From contig KB722757.1 in assembly GCA_000349905.1 (NCBI GenBank), positions 507,349 to 571,348 of the forward strand: 64,000 nt of DNA, given 5' to 3'. A program made the translations under genes and the position numbers. The DNA is from Volvariella volvacea V23. Taxonomy: Eukaryota > Basidiomycota > Agaricomycetes > Agaricales > Pluteaceae. The notes beneath the pieces are model-generated. The model had not been told where the DNA came from. It did not search any database and saw only the letters and a program-made list of their open reading frames with translations. Within the stretch, counting starts at the first letter, position 1. Each line of letters begins with the position of its first letter. This document shows, piece after piece, positions 61,016 to 64,000 of the stretch.

Positions 61016-62048
61016 TTAGAACACTCTTGCGAACGCCTGCTTGACGCGCTTCTCCGCGCGGTAGATCTTGATCCTCACTCTGAAGCAGAACATCACCCAC
61101 TCGACCTTCAACGCCTCCTCGCACGTCGGCTCGACGTCTAAGCCTCGCTTCTCCCTGTTCTCCTCCTTCTCCTTTCGCTTCGCTTCCTTCTCCTGTGCTT
61201 TCTGCTCCTTCTTCTCTGCCTTTTCCCTCTTCCTACGCTCCTTCTCAGTCTCCTCGGGGATTGGGTCATCATCGGACGCAAGCCCGTAGTGATGGAGTGC
61301 GGCGTACGCGTACGACGACTCATCGAACATGGGACGCACCGAGGGCGCCTCCACAACCCCCCCCTCCCATAATGTGACTGCTGCTGCTCTCCGAAACGCG
61401 GTCGGAAGACCGCCTAATCGACGAATCCTTCGAAGGACAACGTCGCGCGAAACCAAAGAAACCCTTCTTCTCCTTCTCCTTCAGGTTCTCCTTCTCCTTA
61501 TCCTGTGATACATGAAGATTAATGCTCGAAAGCCTGTTCGACACCGTCGCCGAAGACGTGGTGGACGAGGTGGACACGGCGGTGGAGAATGAGGAAGAAT
61601 AAGTGGAAGGCGAGCCGATCGGCGGAGAAGAGAAATTGACGTAGTGACCGAGGGCGTCGCGTCGGTAGTGGCTAGTCAATGGGGTGATGTTTCTGTGGAT
61701 GTTTGGGAATCTCTTGGACGCGTCGTAGTAACTTGTTCTTCGTGGACGGAATGCGTTAGATCGTTCTTCGTAATCATCAAGTGGACTGTCATCGGTGGTG
61801 GATCCTTGCTCCCATATGGGACGGTGCGCAGGCGTGTATGTGCGCCGTCTGGGAGGACGTTCAGACATGATAGGGAAGTCGCGGTAATCAGGGTCATGAA
61901 GTTCGCCATAAGCGTCGACGTAGAGCGTATTCGTTGGTCGTTGTGTTGTGCCCAGATAGGAGGGGTCGAGCAGACGGGCGATGTCGTGCTCTCTGGACTG
62001 CTGGGAGAATCTCCTCCGGAAGAGGTCTGGGGACGACGGACGAAACAT
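61016..62048 (-). CDS. Hypothetical protein with Lys/Glu-rich helix, frame break in a G8 run
   Basis: The frame opens at 62048 ('MFRPSSPDLFRRRFSQQSRE') and encodes a Ser- and Arg-rich region with a short KE-rich segment ('KEKENLKEKEKKGFFGFA'). It reaches a run of eight G (61357-61364 on the plus strand as C8), after which it soon stops. A second frame, one base away, continues from this run ('VRPMFDESSYAYAALHHYGL', then a long KEK/REK helix) and ends 'VMFCFRVRIKIYRAEKRVKQ' before a stop at 61016. With seven G the two would form one protein of roughly 340 residues. I take it as one gene with a homopolymer error or a recent indel. I do not recognise a domain. The highly charged helix suggests a structural or scaffold role, which is inference only. 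Confidence 0.65.
61357..61364 (-). other. G8 homopolymer where the reading frame changes
   Basis: Eight consecutive C on the plus strand. The upstream frame ends about 15 codons later, while the continuing conserved-looking frame is offset by one base. Homopolymers of this length are common sites of assembly indels. Confidence 0.8.
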
Positions 62049-64000
62049 GGAGATGTTTGACTTGGGGAGGGGGGGAGGAGATGTCGGTCCCAGAGGCTGC
62101 CCTTATAAACCGCATCCCCAGATGCGACATTATTTAGTTATTTATTTATTTTCCCAAAATCAATTCACCCGGTTTCCTGTCCAACCGCGCTGCCGAACCG
62201 GTTCGTCTGTTTCGTCCTCCGCCCTCGCATTTCCCCGCACAACGCCTCGTTCCCAATNNNNNNNNNNNNNNNNNNNNNNNNNNNNNNNNNNNNNNNNNNN
62301 NNNNNNNNNNNNNNNNNNNNNNNNNNNNNNNNNNNNNNNNNNNNNNNNNNNNNNNNNCGACCTCGTTCCCCTGCTCCTGCGGCCTTTCCTGCGAGTGCCC
62401 TACCTCCTGCTTGGCCTCGTTGCGGCCCAATTCCATCCTCTTTCGCTCGTGCGCAGCCGCGGCAACGGCCAGGGACCACAGATTGCCTTGCACGTCCAGA
62501 TCCACCTGTGGTGCTATCCCAGAATGCTCTCTTCCGTAATCCTCCTTTGCCTTTGCTTTCGCAATGCCAAAAGGCAAAGCGTCATCATCACCTGCCCACC
62601 CGGCCCTTCATCTCTTTTCCGAGTTTCCCTGGCCTGCGCCGGAATGACCACGCAAAGCATCCTTTATCGCACGCAAGGGAAAACATCCTCGCAATGTCAG
62701 ACTCTGACATCAGCCTCTGTAAGCCTTTCGAACGCAGTCAGAATTTCCAATATTCCATCTCCTTAGTTTCCTCTCACCCGTACCCCGACACTCCTCCATC
62801 AGCTAGTACAGTCCCTCCCACCTCCCCTGCCCTCGCGATCACCCCATCCGACCATCATCCATCTCCCCGATCGGCGCTGCCGATGGCGGATAATCCAATC
62901 CTGGCTGGTTGTTCCCTTGATACGTCCCTTACGTAGCAACAACGACCACCTACCTCCCAGTCACATTTCCCGTTCCCACTCTCATCTCCTTTCACCCGAG
63001 TCCACCTTCCCCTGTCCGCTATCCACCTACACCCTTCGGTGTCCTGCCCTCCTCTCGTACATGCACACATGCGTGCATCCACGCATCCACCCAAGAGTCC
63101 ACCTGTCCATCCGTCCATGCTTATCCCCACCTTACGGCTTTCCGTCACCCCGTCATCCTGACACGTTGCACGACCTTCCTCATATAGAGCTTAGTATATC
63201 TCCACTTGCAGGCGAATGTATCAATGTACCCTACTCGGATTGGACTGCGTGACCAATCATAAGAGCTTGCGTGTGTTCGTTGGTTACCCCGCCCCCTAAG
63301 GCCTGAGGTCCAGAATTCATAATGCTGACTCCCCAAGATGGAAAGGAAAGGCAACGCTGGATCGATTCTGGGTATGCATATGTATGTATCATCAGAAGAC
63401 GGTGGCGAGGTAGAGAGATCAGAAACCGAACGAAGCCCGCCGTCACGGTTGCTGTACCATGGCGTGGTGTGGCTACTGTGGACTGTGCGCTGTAGCTCTC
63501 TTTCTATACAGAACGACCTCGATTACACTGCGCACGCACGCGGGACGTTCGGTGTAGAACGGATGCCGCTCAATTAACGGAGCGGCTTTCTAGAACGCCA
63601 CGACCGAACGCCTTAATCGAGTCGAGTCGAACGAGTTGAATCGCACTGCGCATGTCATACGTCTAGAAGAGTATGCATACGTATGTCGACGGTATCTCGG
63701 AGAAAAGCAGGTAGATGTCAGTGCCTCGGATTCGAGGAGCGCCAAGACTCGGACTCTGGCTCTGGCTCGCGATTGGACTCGGAGGGACTGCGTCGATGCT
63801 ACATGTCTGCGCCCGGCTCGGGACGTTTCCCCGGTGGTTTGTGCTTTTGGTGTATACGTATGCTATGCTATATGCCTCTGACAGGCAAAGCTGAGGTGGG
63901 TTAATGTGCCGGTCTCAGTGTCTAGTGCCAGCTGCGCATATCTATGGCTGGCAGCTGAGCCTGGTTCGGAATGGACTGTCCATTTTCCCTCAGTCTTGTG
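62049..64000. other. 5' flank of the hypothetical gene and unassigned sequence
   Basis: The first part is the upstream region of the minus-strand gene, interrupted by N at 62258-62357. Beyond the gap the plus strand is C/T-rich. An ATG at 62694 opens eight codons (MSDSDISL) followed by GTAAGC, which could be a first exon of a rightward gene, but no second exon is evident. Nothing else is supportable up to the window end. Confidence 0.35.
62258..62357. other. Assembly gap of 100 N
   Basis: One hundred unspecified bases upstream of the hypothetical gene; the true size is unknown. Confidence 0.99.

Noticed and set aside
60237..61124. Minus-strand open frame of 295 codons
   Set aside because: It overlaps the 3' end of the hypothetical gene in another frame and then runs through a purine/pyrimidine-biased 3' UTR. 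Its Ser/His/Pro/Leu-rich product follows from composition and shows no domain.
62694..62720. Possible first exon MSDSDISL with a GTAAGC donor
   Set aside because: No acceptor with an in-frame continuing exon was found before the window end.

Overview
The window is a scaffold piece (three 100-base N gaps: 25460-25559, 35931-36030, 62258-62357) from a filamentous basidiomycete, most likely an Agaricomycete. The evidence is many short introns (about 44-60 nt) with GT-AG borders and CTAAC/CTAAT-like branch sites, large families of F-box proteins of the mushroom type, a Crinkler-like gene, and orthologues of conserved fungal housekeeping genes in multi-exon form. The species cannot be read from the sequence.

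Layout. 1-2.9 kb: AT-rich, gene-free DNA with a tRNA-like Pol III box pair. 3.1-3.7 kb: decayed F-box 3' fragment. 4.15-5.93 kb: eIF4A (nine exons). 5.9-13.7 kb: no supportable gene. 13.7-15.8 kb: dual-specificity phosphatase. 20.1-22.0 kb: divergent pair of a Rab4/Ypt4-type GTPase and the mitochondrial ATP synthase epsilon subunit. 26-34 kb: accessory block of broken F-box genes and Crinkler-like sequences. 34.3-38.4 kb: divergent pair of a TFIIIC WD40 subunit (Sfc6/Tfc6 type) and a zinc-free MDR oxidoreductase with a GC-AG intron. 38.7-39.9 kb: tandem array of tRNA-like units. 39.9-45.9 kb: three intact F-box genes on the minus strand, plus one fragment. 46.2 kb: one more tRNA-like unit in the opposite orientation. 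46.5-50.2 kb: divergent pair of mitochondrial tRNA 2-thiouridylase (MTU1/MnmA) and the kinetochore protein CENP-C/Mif2. 50.2-60.9 kb: mostly decayed coding-like sequence that I could not identify. 61.0-62.05 kb: a conserved-looking hypothetical gene with a frame break in a G8 run.

The housekeeping genes are intact and often arranged as divergent pairs with short shared promoters (370, 191 and 136 bp). Two accessory blocks lie between them. The first (26-34 kb) is dying: the F-box copies carry a stop, a small deletion or several frame changes, and the Crinkler-like gene loses frame at its 3' end. The second (39-46 kb) holds intact F-box paralogues and is bracketed by tRNA-like repeats with constant acceptor, D and T arms but an unrelated anticodon region in each copy. 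That repeat family and its position are the most unusual observations here.
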